Shown here: piece after piece, positions 8,917-17,048 of the stretch | Numbering within the stretch: position 1 is the first letter of the stretch | Layout of the letters: each line of letters opens with the position of its first letter | Assembly (NCBI RefSeq): GCF_001866075.3 | Contig: NZ_CP063356.1 | Span: 3,028,164-3,092,163, forward strand | Direction of reading: 5' to 3' | DNA length: 64,000 nt | Source of the DNA: Anaerobacillus isosaccharinicus | GTDB lineage: Bacteria; Bacillota; Bacilli; Bacillales; Anaerobacillaceae | The notes under the pieces: model-generated | Databases searched by the model: none | Told to the model about the DNA's origin: nothing | Seen by the model: only the letters and a program-made list of their open reading frames with translations | Made by a program: the position numbers and the translations under genes

Positions 8917-9114
8917 ATGAATGAAAATGAAAACTTACAAGAAATTTTGCAAACATCGTTAGACCATGAAGAAGAAATGATGCGCACCTATTTAATTGCT
9001 GCAGAACGGATTCATGAAAGTGAAGAGCTAAAGCTTCGCTTAAGGGAATTTGCTGAAGGAAATGCAAAACGTTCAAGACAATTAATTGATGAATTAAAAA
9101 GATTAATCCATTAA
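8917..9114 (+). CDS. Small helical protein, ferritin-like hairpin
   Basis: A 65-residue protein, strongly predicted to be two amphipathic helices: SLDHEEEMMRTYLIAAERI followed by a helix containing LREFAEGNAKRSRQLIDELK. Glu/His spacing in the first helix looks ferritin- or rubrerythrin-like, but a full four-helix site is absent, so it would have to dimerise. ATG 8917 follows GTGAGGTGATAAAA; the open frame extends upstream to 8839 but without a ribosome site. It diverges from the hemerythrin gene across the Fnr-like box and ends in a four-base convergent overlap with the DUF1360 gene. Function unknown. Confidence 0.6.
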   Translation: MNENENLQEILQTSLDHEEEMMRTYLIAAERIHESEELKLRLREFAEGNAKRSRQLIDELKRLIH

Positions 9115-9482
9115 TGTTCACTCTCTTTACTTAACGCATGAATTGCCTTCGTCCCAACTCCTACAAACGTTTCAATGATCGTTTGCCCACCAGCAATAGC
9201 AAAGATGAAAATTGCCGGAATGAAGATCATTGGATAGAGTATGTAGCCAAGACCGAAAATAATAGCACTCCAAACACCAGCACACCAATAGCAATTCAAT
9301 AAATAACCGAGCTTTGAGTCTGGTAATTTTTTTGTTTTTTCACGCCCATTTTCGGTAATTGTTGTCGTTTTTAAAAATGGTTTTCGGATAAATTCAGTTA
9401 TTTTGTCAAAGACAATTAAATGAGTAAAACGATAACTTGCTAAGATAATCATAATAAACATCATCGGGCTCAAATTTTCCAA
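9111..9482 (-). CDS. DUF1360 family membrane protein (YjcA/YngL-like)
   Basis: The 123-residue protein has an N-terminal hydrophobic helix with ASYRFTHLIVFD, a charged linker, then the DUF1360 hallmark LLNCYWCAGVWSA followed by two membrane helices ending in GGQTIIETFVG. Family members in Bacillus include sporulation-associated proteins; the molecular role is unknown. Its stop overlaps the convergent small gene by four bases. The start ATG 9482 is preceded by TAGGAGGC. Confidence 0.78.
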   Translation of the reverse strand: MENLSPMMFIMIILASYRFTHLIVFDKITEFIRKPFLKTTTITENGREKTKKLPDSKLGYLLNCYWCAGVWSAIIFGLGYILYPMIFIPAIFIFAIAGGQTIIETFVGVGTKAIHALSKESEH

Positions 9483-9875
9483 AATAAATGCCTCCTAAAC
9501 GAGTTTCTTTAGATGGTATGTGCTAAAATAGCCAATTTAATACAGTGAACTTAAGGGGGGAGTAATTCTCTCCTTATATTTGTTTTTTTAAGACAATTCC
9601 TTAGGTGTTTTTCTATTTTTATTATTAAACAAAGAATATAAAAGTTAGAAGATGGTTCTGATAAGTCGGCAATTCTTGGAAAAGTAAGAAATGTAGTTTC
9701 ACAAGTATTACTTACTAATGCTATAAATAAATAGAAGAGCCTTGCTTATAAATTAAAAAAGTTAGCTGGTAAAATTACCTAGCTAACTTTTTTCTATTTT
9801 TATAGTATAATTAGAAATGGTTATTTCAATTTTTATCTTGAGATTTATTCAGATCCTTGAATAAGTCTCTTTTTT
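9483..9875. other. Gene-free gap of about 390 bases
   Basis: I see no credible coding frame here. The only clear structures are the hairpin terminator at 9755-9795 and T-rich stretches flanking it. The upstream part (9483-9750) presumably holds the promoter of the DUF1360 gene, but no confident -35/-10 pair stands out. Confidence 0.5.
9755..9795 (-). terminator. Terminator downstream of the cytochrome c peroxidase gene
   Basis: An inverted repeat with arms AAAAAAGTTAGCT and AGCTAACTTTTTT encloses a short GGTAAAATTACC inner stem. It has A/T runs on both sides and lies about 80 bases beyond the peroxidase stop codon. Confidence 0.75.
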
Positions 9876-10988
9876 TTAGTTCATACTTGGTAATTCAGGT
9901 TTCGCAAAGAGTGGTACTTCCCCGCCTAAAGCCTTTAAGAATGCTACTAGATCAGCTTGTTCTTCAGCACTTAAGTTTAATGGGTTGATTAATCCACTTT
10001 TATTCGGATGAAGATCTCCACCACGATTATAATACTCAACAACTTCCTCAACAGTTGCGATAGATCCGTCACTCATAAATGGAGCGGTATGTGTTAATCC
10101 GTATAATCCAGGTGTACGAATAGCCCCTAGGTCAGCGTCGTTACCTGTTACAGCTTTACGACCTTCACTATCTCTTACAATACCAATGTTATGGAATTGG
10201 TTATCTGATAAATTTTCACCTTGGTGACAAGTAATACAAGAAGCTTTACCTGCAAATAAATCTAAACCACGAATTTCTTGCTCATTTAAAGCGTCTAGCT
10301 CACCTTGTAGGAAACGATCATATGGAGTATCTCTAACAACTACTAAGCGTTCAAAAGCAGCAATTGCTTTTCCGATTCTTTCAGCAGTAATCTCTGGGTC
10401 CCCAAATGCAGCTTCGAATAATTCTGGATAGCCCTCAATACCAGTTAATTTTACAAGCAACTCATCTAAAGGTTGGTTCATTTCACCAGGATCTTGAATA
10501 GGTCCTAATGCTTGTTCTTCTAATGATGCAGCACGTCCATCCCAGAAGTTTGATGTGTAATAACCAGAGTTGATTACTGTTGGTGAGTTTCTTGGACCAT
10601 CTGAACCATCGAACTTCTCAAATGTTGCTCGTGCATCACCATATCCCAACTCAGGTACGTGGCAAGTCATACAACTTCTCTCGTTATTCCCAGATAAACG
10701 TGGGTCAAAATATAAAATTTGCCCTAACTCAATAACTTTATCAATCATTGGGTTATCCTCTGGTACTGGAATATCTCCTAGTGGAACTAGTAAGTTATTG
10801 CTTAACAATCTTTCAATAACAACTTCAAGCTGCCCAACTTCGGCTGTTGGTTCTTCCTTTGAGGCTTCTTCTGTTGGTGCTTCTGGGTCCTTAGCTGGCT
10901 CAGATGCTGTTGTGTTATCGCTTGAACAAGCGATTAGCCCGATACTTACTAAGAAAACTAAAAGTAAACTAAGTAAAGATTTTTTCAT
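9876..10988 (-). CDS. Di-heme cytochrome c peroxidase-family lipoprotein (CcpA/MauG)
   Basis: The 370-residue product has a lipoprotein signal (lipobox ending GLIAC, Cys21), an acidic Thr/Pro-rich linker to about residue 50, then two cytochrome c domains with heme sites CMTCH (106-110) and CITCH (251-255). The di-heme peroxidase motifs NSPTVINSGY and FWDGRAASLEEQALGPIQ are present. It should reduce hydrogen peroxide at the outer membrane face using electrons from c-type cytochromes, or act as a MauG-like oxidase. A lipid anchor replaces the periplasmic location of Gram-negative homologues. A partial Fnr-type box lies about 150 bases upstream. Confidence 0.9.
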   Translation of the reverse strand: MKKSLLSLLLVFLVSIGLIACSSDNTTASEPAKDPEAPTEEASKEEPTAEVGQLEVVIERLLSNNLLVPLGDIPVPEDNPMIDKVIELGQILYFDPRLSGNNERSCMTCHVPELGYGDARATFEKFDGSDGPRNSPTVINSGYYTSNFWDGRAASLEEQALGPIQDPGEMNQPLDELLVKLTGIEGYPELFEAAFGDPEITAERIGKAIAAFERLVVVRDTPYDRFLQGELDALNEQEIRGLDLFAGKASCITCHQGENLSDNQFHNIGIVRDSEGRKAVTGNDADLGAIRTPGLYGLTHTAPFMSDGSIATVEEVVEYYNRGGDLHPNKSGLINPLNLSAEEQADLVAFLKALGGEVPLFAKPELPSMN

Positions 10989-11139
10989 AATTTTGAGTTC
11001 CCCTCCAAATTTCCTTTTTAGAAGTAGTGACTAATAATAATTACTAGATGATTAATCATACTTCTTAATTATTATTATAATTTAAGTTTTATTAAAAAAG
11101 GGAATGGAAATGTGAACGATTTTTGAAATTGTGGGAAAA

Positions 11140-11155
11140 TGTGAGAAATGACACA
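11140..11155. promoter_or_regulatory. Partial Fnr/Crp-like palindrome upstream of cytochrome c peroxidase
   Basis: TGTGA-N6-ACACA matches the Fnr palindrome with one mismatch. No -10 hexamer is found at the -41.5 spacing toward the peroxidase gene, although a TATAAT on the minus strand lies at 11079-11074. This site is weaker evidence than the others in the window. Confidence 0.3.
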
Positions 11156-11196
11156 GCGCTGTACATCGATACTATGGATTAAAAATTGAGCGTCAA

Positions 11197-11222
11197 AAAC
11201 CCAAAGCAATTGCTTTGGGTTT
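11197..11222 (-). terminator. Palindromic terminator after the gene at 11267
   Basis: A perfect 26-base palindrome has arms AAACCCAAAGCAA and TTGCTTTGGGTTT. On the minus strand it runs on into T residues, fitting a terminator for the 200-residue protein gene. Confidence 0.7.
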
Positions 11223-11266
11223 AGACACTAGTTCACAATAAACTCTTTCATTTTTTTCTTTCGCCA

Positions 11267-11869
11267 CTACTGTAGCAGTTGCTCAATCTCTTTTTTTCGT
11301 TTTAATAAACGTCGTAGTTTTTGTTTCTGTTCCTTAATTAATTTCTTATCTAATAATTGTATTGACTCGTATAACTCCATTAGTGTGTAGTCGATTTCTA
11401 AGTTTATTATGTTAATGATTGTTTCTGGATCAAGGTTATGGTCAAAGTCTTGGTACTCAACAATAGCACCATATTGATTCATAACGAGTTTCTCACCTCC
11501 ATTAATTTCTGTAATGGATTGAATTATCCCATCTTTAAAGGACGTAATATACTGAGGACCTTCAGTATATGTTTTAATAAAACCGCTACCTTGAAATTCA
11601 GTTAATACTAACTCTAAAGCTTTCGCTACCAACTCTTCACTCACCTTTAGGCAATCAACGTCAATTGTAAGTTTGGAACCATTTTTTTTGAAAGGTATTT
11701 CGTGGATTGATTGGTTTGTATCTATAATTAAATAAATGATATCGTCGTTATATCGCCAATAAAGGGAGCACTTGTATTCCATCATTTTATTAATAAATTG
11801 TTGAAGTGATTGTTTTGACAATTCTACATGTAAATCGTGGAATTCTGCCTCAAAAAAATGTGGAACCAT
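11267..11869 (-). CDS. Hypothetical 200-residue protein with a basic coiled-coil tail
   Basis: I do not recognise a family. Residues 1-130 look like a mixed alpha/beta soluble domain with repeated beta strands (IIYLIIDTN, KLTIDVDCLKV, QYITSFKDGIIQSI). The last ~35 residues form a highly basic helix (KLIKEQKQKLRRLLKRKKEIEQLL) that could be a coiled coil or a nucleic-acid-binding tail. There is no signal peptide or membrane segment. Start ATG 11869 follows GGAGGGTTTAG. It stands alone between two minus-strand genes with its own terminator. Function cannot be proposed. Confidence 0.6.
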   Translation of the reverse strand: MVPHFFEAEFHDLHVELSKQSLQQFINKMMEYKCSLYWRYNDDIIYLIIDTNQSIHEIPFKKNGSKLTIDVDCLKVSEELVAKALELVLTEFQGSGFIKTYTEGPQYITSFKDGIIQSITEINGGEKLVMNQYGAIVEYQDFDHNLDPETIINIINLEIDYTLMELYESIQLLDKKLIKEQKQKLRRLLKRKKEIEQLLQ

Positions 11870-12054
11870 CTAAACCCTCCTTACTTCAGAAAGTCAAAAG
11901 CTTTTTTTATATCGTATGAAGGGGACAGTTTGAAAAGAAGTAAAAATGACTAAATTAGGCTTAAAAATAGTAAGAGTATCATTAAAACGGTAATGAATTT
12001 AGTTCCAAACGGTTTGGACTTATAAGAGTAAATGCTAGTGCCGCTAATTTAAAA

Positions 12055-12121
12055 TAAAAAAATGCTGAACAAAAGTATCTGTCAACCACTATGTTTAGTG
12101 GATACGTTTGTTCAGCATCTT
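12055..12121 (-). terminator. Large hairpin terminator after the GNAT gene
   Basis: ATGCTGAACAAA arms near 12061 and 12115 enclose a further CCACT/AGTGG stem. The minus strand ends in a run of seven Ts, so it serves the acetyltransferase gene just upstream on that strand. Confidence 0.7.
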
Positions 12122-12130
12122 ATGAATGTT

Positions 12131-12586
12131 TTAGTTTATGTCTAGTCCGTAGCGATTAGAGACAATGTCGTGAAAGCCAAAGGAGTTGTATAGACGTTTT
12201 GTTGCAACATTATTCACTCCAGTTTCCAGTTCAATTCCTTTTAAATTGTTTTGCTCAGCCCAAAACATCGTATGTAACAAAAGCTTTTTAGCGATTCCTT
12301 TTTGACGAAAGTCTTTATGCACATATAGATCATTTAACCAAATATAATTACCGCCCTTATCTAAACTAATTCCGATATTGAAAAAAGCAAGACCGATAAT
12401 TTGATCATTTTCTTCGACGGCAAACATTTTAGCAGGTGATCCTTCCCCTAATGCTAAATCAATTGCAGTAATAAGGGTAGAATAAGAATTGCTATCACCG
12501 ATGGCTTCCATTTGTCCCATCATCAATTGTGCAATTTTCTCCCTTAATATTTGATCGGCATTATTTTCCACTAAAAAAATCTCCAC
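12131..12586 (-). CDS. GNAT-family N-acetyltransferase
   Basis: The 151-residue protein fits a single GNAT domain. The beta4 strand IWLNDLYVHKDFRQKGIAKKLL carries the acetyl-CoA-binding Q/RxxGxA/G signature (RQKGIA), followed by the helix MFWAEQNNLKGIELETGVNN and the terminal ATKRLYNSFGF motif common to the family. It should transfer an acetyl group from acetyl-CoA to an amine; the substrate is unknown. ATG 12586 follows AGGAGGGCACTTACGTGG. It stands as a single gene with its own terminator. Confidence 0.85.
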   Translation of the reverse strand: MEIFLVENNADQILREKIAQLMMGQMEAIGDSNSYSTLITAIDLALGEGSPAKMFAVEENDQIIGLAFFNIGISLDKGGNYIWLNDLYVHKDFRQKGIAKKLLLHTMFWAEQNNLKGIELETGVNNVATKRLYNSFGFHDIVSNRYGLDIN

Positions 12587-12806
12587 GTAAGTGCCCTCCT
12601 AAAATCTAAGCTTGATTTATAATTAATTATACATGCTAAGCTTCAATAATAGCAGAAGATCTAGAAAACATACATAGATTTATGGTGGAGGGATAAATTT
12701 TTAAAATTAAGAGAGGTGACTAAATTGTAGTCACCTCATTACTTTTTTAGAATCAGAACGGTTATCTATTACTGTACACTGTAACAAGGATTAGCTCCTA
12801 TTTTTC

Positions 12807-13037
12807 TTAATGAAATTCAGGAAGATCTCCGTCTAATTGATCAATTTGTTCTTGTAGTTGTGAAAGTTGTCTTTTTTCTGCTGTCGTTGAATTTGCAAAA
12901 GCAGATGAAAGATCATTTTTTGCTTTCAATATTTCTTCTGAAGCGTTAGCTAATTGTTCAGGGGTTATAGCGCCTTTTACCATCATTTCTGCTTGCTCCA
13001 CGCGGGACCTAGCTTGTTGAAATAATCGATTTCCCAT
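12807..13037 (-). CDS. DUF3813 family small protein
   Basis: A 76-residue hydrophilic helical protein starting MGNRLFQQARSRVEQAE, with the conserved NDLSSAFANSTTAEKRQL segment that I associate with the Bacillus DUF3813 family. It begins four bases after the stop of a smaller upstream gene and is preceded by AGGTGG inside that gene, so the two are translationally coupled. DUF3813 genes commonly lie beside a Cof-type HAD phosphatase gene, as here. The function is not known. Confidence 0.75.
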   Translation of the reverse strand: MGNRLFQQARSRVEQAEMMVKGAITPEQLANASEEILKAKNDLSSAFANSTTAEKRQLSQLQEQIDQLDGDLPEFH

Positions 13038-13040
13038 TGT

Positions 13041-13175
13041 TTAGCAACCACCTTTATTAGCATTTTTATTTTCTGCTTCATCCAATGTTGTTATATTACG
13101 CATTCGCTCATTAGCTGGTTGAACAGCGTCTTTTCCTTGTTGGGTTACACGTTTAGATTTTGATTTTTTGCTCAT
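13041..13175 (-). CDS. Small 44-residue basic protein, coupled to the DUF3813 gene
   Basis: An open frame from ATG 13175 to TAA 13041 encodes a protein starting MSKKSKSKRVTQQGKDAVQ and ending ANKGGC. It is strongly basic at the N-terminus, without a membrane segment. AAAGGAGAGAAAAATA supplies a good ribosome site, and the gene ends four bases before the DUF3813 start, which makes it likely real. I do not recognise the family; the lysine-rich start could bind nucleic acid. It would be the first gene of a two-gene transcript. Confidence 0.6.
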   Translation of the reverse strand: MSKKSKSKRVTQQGKDAVQPANERMRNITTLDEAENKNANKGGC

Positions 13176-13296
13176 TATTTTTCTCTCCTTTTTAGGTGAA
13201 TGAATTTCAATTTAGAAAATGAAACTCATAAAGTTAGGAAGATACGAGCTTATTTTTTGTAATTAACTTGAAATCTACTCAGGAGATATTTACAAG

Positions 13297-14109
13297 TTAG
13301 ATTTTGAAGTTTAAATAATCCTCAAGAAAAATTGCTATTCCATCATTTTCGTTTGTAGTTGTTACCTTGTTAGAAATGTTTTTTAATTCAGGGATAGCAT
13401 TTTCCATGGCAACTCCAATTCCAGCATATTCAATCATCTCAAGGTCATTATCCTCATCGCCAAAGGCGATAATTCGTTCTTTTGGAATTGAATAGTAATC
13501 AGAGATTTTCTTTAATCCAACGGCTTTATTTAAGCCTGCCTTGACGATTTCAATAACGTTCCAAGGAGCACCCCAGACGCGTTGATCAATGACTTCGGCA
13601 TGTGCTGATTTTAAAAGTTCTCTTAGTTGTTTGACATGGTCATCTTCAGGATGGATTAAAATGGAGGTAGGATGTTCATTTAAAATATGGTGGAGATTTC
13701 CAAATTTCACAGGAGATTCACCCATGCTAAATGTTTCAATTAATACTTCATCGTAGTATCGTAAGTAAAATTCATCAATTATTTCTACCATAATATTTTT
13801 TACTTGAAAGGCTTCACATGTTTCAATAATCGTTTTTGCTGTTTCTAGTTCTAATGGAGAATGATAATAACCAAAATCTTTATGCATCGGGTGGTGAACA
13901 AATGCCCCGTTAAAGTTTACAATGGGTGTATTTAAATTTAATTCCTGATAATACATTTGACTTGCCCGATAAGGTCTTCCAGTAGCTATACAAACAATGT
14001 GTCCCAGTTCTCGGGCTTTTTCAATGGCTAGTTTGTTTTTTTGTGAAATACTTTTATCGTCTGTTAATAAAGTTCCATCAAGGTCAATAGCGATTAGATG
14101 TTGTTTCAT
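13297..14109 (-). CDS. yitU: Cof-type HAD hydrolase (YitU-like)
   Basis: The 270-residue protein has the HAD motif I at its N-terminus (AIDLDGTLL, nucleophile Asp), motif II in CIATGRPY, the C2 cap domain in the middle, and motifs III/IV in AVGLKKI and AFGDEDNDLEMIEYAG. It should dephosphorylate small metabolites, possibly including flavin or sugar phosphates as other Cof-type enzymes do; the substrate is unknown. ATG 14109 follows a GGAGG-type site. By position between yitT/ipi and the arg operon it is the best yitU candidate. Confidence 0.85.
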   Translation of the reverse strand: MKQHLIAIDLDGTLLTDDKSISQKNKLAIEKARELGHIVCIATGRPYRASQMYYQELNLNTPIVNFNGAFVHHPMHKDFGYYHSPLELETAKTIIETCEAFQVKNIMVEIIDEFYLRYYDEVLIETFSMGESPVKFGNLHHILNEHPTSILIHPEDDHVKQLRELLKSAHAEVIDQRVWGAPWNVIEIVKAGLNKAVGLKKISDYYSIPKERIIAFGDEDNDLEMIEYAGIGVAMENAIPELKNISNKVTTTNENDGIAIFLEDYLNFKI

Positions 14110-14456
14110 AATACTTCCTCCTTACTACCAATCTTTAGCGAGTATATGTTATTTTAACTGTAATAGGAAAGTTTGTCTAAAAAAATGATGGAAAAAGCTG
14201 AGAAATAAATTTGCTTCCCCCACGTCGCTTCAGCTACAAAGAGAATTACCAAAACATAATAATACAATAAAAAAGCTATTCATGTTATAAATAATATAGG
14301 TAAAATTAAAAAACTCCGTTCATTTCAATAAAGGAGCATTCCTGTTAGAAGTATTTTCGGGGACTTGAACAAAAAAGAGCCTTCTTGGTATGATACGGGG
14401 TGTCAAATCGTCTGCCGAGATGACCCCTAACTTAGTTAACCAAGGAGGACTCCATA

Positions 14457-15734
14457 ATGAATTTTAAACAAAACGAAAAAATAAATCAAGTCACTGAAAA
14501 GACACTCGTTGTTGGAATGGACATTGCGAAACGAACTCATTTCGCTTGTTTTACCGATGATCGTGGACGCGTGCTCCAAAAATCATTTCCTGTTTCTCAA
14601 TCACATGATGGCTTTGAACAATTTTATCAGAAAATTTTAGCGGCACTAAGAGAACATGATAAATCGGAAGTCATCGTCGGTATTGAGCCTACAGGGCATT
14701 ATTGGCTTAATCTAGCCTACTTTCTAGAGGATCTTGGTATTTCTCTTGTCATGACCAATCCGATGCATGTGAAACGATCAAAAGAGTTGGATGACAACCT
14801 TCCAACAAAGCATGATCGTAAAGATGCGTTAGTGATTGCCCGCTTGGTCAAAGATGGCCGTTTCAGCTACCCAAGAATATTAAAAGATATGGAAGCTGAG
14901 CTTCGTGCAGGTTCGACTTTTAGAAGTAAATTGACAGAGGAGTTGGGTGCTGTCAAAAATATGATGATTCGCTGGTTAGATCGTTATTTTCCTGAGTTTA
15001 CACAAGTGTTTCCCTCGTTTGGGAAAATGGCGTTAGCAGTACTGGAATGTACACCATTTCCAAGTGATCTTCATGAGAGACAACTTGAAGAGGTAATGAC
15101 TCTTTATCGAGAGGTTGATGGGATAAAATCTCCTCAGAAACCGAAAGCTATGCGCCTAATTGAAGTCGCTGCAAATTCAATTGGAATAACTGAAGGACGT
15201 CAGATGGCCCGTTATGAAATCACCACACTCGTTCAACGTTATCACCAATTAGAAAAAAAAATCGATGACATCACACAACAATTAGTAGAACTCGTACAAA
15301 CTTCTGTAGAATACGAATCGCTCAAGACGGTTCCGGGTCTTGGAGACTCGACAATCGTTGACCTTCTAGCTGAAATCGGTAGCTTTTCACACTATGAAGA
15401 TCCACGCCAACTTATCAAACTAGCGGGACTTACATTACGTGAAAATTCATCGGGGCAGCACAAAGGCCAAAAACGTATTTCTAAACGAGGAAGAAGGAAG
15501 TTACGAGCACTCCTATTTCGTGTCATGATGCCGATGCTCCGTCACAATGAAGCATTTCGTAAACTACATGAATATTACACGAATCGCTCGATCAATCCGT
15601 TACGTAAGAAGCAGTCAATTGTGGTCCTTTGCGGAAAACTACTAAAAGTTTTACATGGAATTAGTACAAAGCACAAAGCATTCGATGCACAGCGAATGAT
15701 GAGGGATATCCCTAGTCTCGTAGAGGCTGTATAA
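14457..15734 (+). CDS. IS110-family transposase (DEDD, Transposase_20)
   Basis: The 425-residue protein has an N-terminal DEDD RuvC-like domain: VVGMDIAKRTHFA holds the first Asp, VGIEPTGHYW the Glu, and KHDRKDALVIARL the later acidic pair. A central coiled region follows. The C-terminal Transposase_20 domain shows TVPGLGDSTIVDLLAEIGSF, LIKLAGLTLRENSSG and KRISKRGRRKLRALLFR, including the serine thought to be catalytic in IS110 recombinases. Enzymes of this family cut and join DNA guided by a bridge RNA from the element's own non-coding end. The frame is intact, so the copy may be active. ATG at 14457 follows AAGGAGGACTCC. Confidence 0.95.
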   Translation: MNFKQNEKINQVTEKTLVVGMDIAKRTHFACFTDDRGRVLQKSFPVSQSHDGFEQFYQKILAALREHDKSEVIVGIEPTGHYWLNLAYFLEDLGISLVMTNPMHVKRSKELDDNLPTKHDRKDALVIARLVKDGRFSYPRILKDMEAELRAGSTFRSKLTEELGAVKNMMIRWLDRYFPEFTQVFPSFGKMALAVLECTPFPSDLHERQLEEVMTLYREVDGIKSPQKPKAMRLIEVAANSIGITEGRQMARYEITTLVQRYHQLEKKIDDITQQLVELVQTSVEYESLKTVPGLGDSTIVDLLAEIGSFSHYEDPRQLIKLAGLTLRENSSGQHKGQKRISKRGRRKLRALLFRVMMPMLRHNEAFRKLHEYYTNRSINPLRKKQSIVVLCGKLLKVLHGISTKHKAFDAQRMMRDIPSLVEAV

Positions 15735-15990
15735 AACCCTACACCCTTTTAATAGACCTAGATAACAGGATGACACGGAGAAGCTGGCACTATTTTCACC
15801 ATTCGACCTAGAGTCCCTAAAGGAGCTTCGCTAGCCTCTGCCTTATGACTAGACCGAACGAAGGAATGTAGGCACATAGATGCCCAGAGACATGGGAGGG
15901 TACGTCATCATAAGCTACGCAGAGATCCATTGTGCATCATATAATTCTTAGCACTACTTACCATTAAAATCCAGTAGTGACCGCGTAGCG
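15735..15990 (+). ncRNA. Candidate IS110 bridge RNA region
   Basis: About 255 bases of non-coding, locally GC-richer DNA follow the transposase gene, with short stems such as GGCA/TGCC at about 15871-15884. IS110-family elements encode a structured bridge RNA in the left end (IS110 group) or right end (IS1111 group). The right side is the longer and more structured here, but a left-end RNA in 14390-14456 plus upstream sequence is not excluded. No loop has been matched to a target or donor site. Confidence 0.35.
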
Positions 15991-16120
15991 CACCCACCAA
16001 TTGGTATAGTTTCACATATTATAAAAATAATGTTAGTGGTCGTGTCGAAAAATATTTTTTTGGCACTTCAACGACGGCTCAAACCGTTGATATATCAATA
16101 TTTATAGAGGGAGGGAAATT

Positions 16121-17035
16121 ATGATTGAACAATTTTTTACTTCGTTTACATTTCGGACGATTTGGACTCCGGAGTTAATTTTCATCTTACTATTAATAAG
16201 TGGATTATATTTTGCTCTAACAGGACCGCTAAGACACCGATTTCAAGATAGCGAAGAAGTAGCAACGAGAAAAAAAGTCTATTTTCATTTAGGATTAGTT
16301 GCAGTATACTTTGGTTTTGGTGGGCCACTTTATGTGTTAGGTCATCTTATGATTAGTATGCATATGACATCAATGGCAATCGTTTATTTAATTGCACCAC
16401 CATTACTTTTATTAGGAATTCCCCATTGGTTTTTTCAAGCCATTGGTAAGTTTTCTTTAATAAAAGCCCCCTTTAAAATTTTAGGGACACCGTTAATAGG
16501 GTTAATATTATTTAATGCGATGTTTTCTTTTTATCATTTACCATTTACGTTTGATCGATTGATGACAAATAATGGACTTCATAATATATACCAAATTGGC
16601 ATGTTGTTTGCAGCATTTTTAATGTGGTGGCATATTACACCAGTTTTTCCTAAGATAGAAGGACAACTCTCTGAGTTAAAAAAAATAGGTTATATGTTTG
16701 CTAGTGGTGTTTTATTTACTCCTGCCTGTGTTTTGGTTATTTTTGCAGGTGGAGCTCTTTACGCGACATACACGGATGTTGGAACATGGGCAATTGCAAT
16801 GAGTTACTGTTTACCGGCTGGAGCAGAAATTCCTTATGAACTATTTTCAGGACAAAATGCATTTGCTTTATTAACGCCTTACCAAGACCAACAATTTGGT
16901 GGTGCAATTATGAAAGTAACACAGGAGCTAGTATACGGTGTAGCCATAGGTTATACGTTCAAGCAGTGGATGAAACGTGATCGAAAAAAAGTAGTTATTC
17001 CAAATTTTGATGTATTAAATCCAGAAATTAAATAA
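16121..17035 (+). CDS. ctaG: CtaG-type cytochrome c oxidase assembly factor
   Basis: The 304-residue membrane protein has about seven helices and the caa3_CtaG signatures RHRFQDSEEV, LGHLMISMHMTSM, FYHLPFTFD and MWWHITPVF. CtaG is needed for the CuB centre of caa3-type oxidase in B. subtilis. The cluster CtaG-SCO-FixH-like suggests a complete copper delivery module even though no oxidase genes are in this window. ATG 16121 follows GAGGGAGGG. The gap to the upstream IS110 element holds its promoter region. Confidence 0.88.
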   Translation: MIEQFFTSFTFRTIWTPELIFILLLISGLYFALTGPLRHRFQDSEEVATRKKVYFHLGLVAVYFGFGGPLYVLGHLMISMHMTSMAIVYLIAPPLLLLGIPHWFFQAIGKFSLIKAPFKILGTPLIGLILFNAMFSFYHLPFTFDRLMTNNGLHNIYQIGMLFAAFLMWWHITPVFPKIEGQLSELKKIGYMFASGVLFTPACVLVIFAGGALYATYTDVGTWAIAMSYCLPAGAEIPYELFSGQNAFALLTPYQDQQFGGAIMKVTQELVYGVAIGYTFKQWMKRDRKKVVIPNFDVLNPEIK

Positions 17036-17048
17036 GTTGGTGAAAAAA

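Larger units (their letters stand above)
14390..16000 (+). mobile_element. IS110-family insertion sequence (ends approximate)
   Basis: A full-length IS110-type transposase gene is flanked by non-coding DNA that is visibly richer in G and C than the host intergenic regions. On the left, a GGGGTGTC/GATGACCCC imperfect stem lies at about 14397-14429; on the right, structured sequence runs to about 15990. IS110 elements lack classical terminal inverted repeats and target duplications, so the exact ends cannot be set from a single copy. The element separates yitU from ctaG. Confidence 0.75.
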
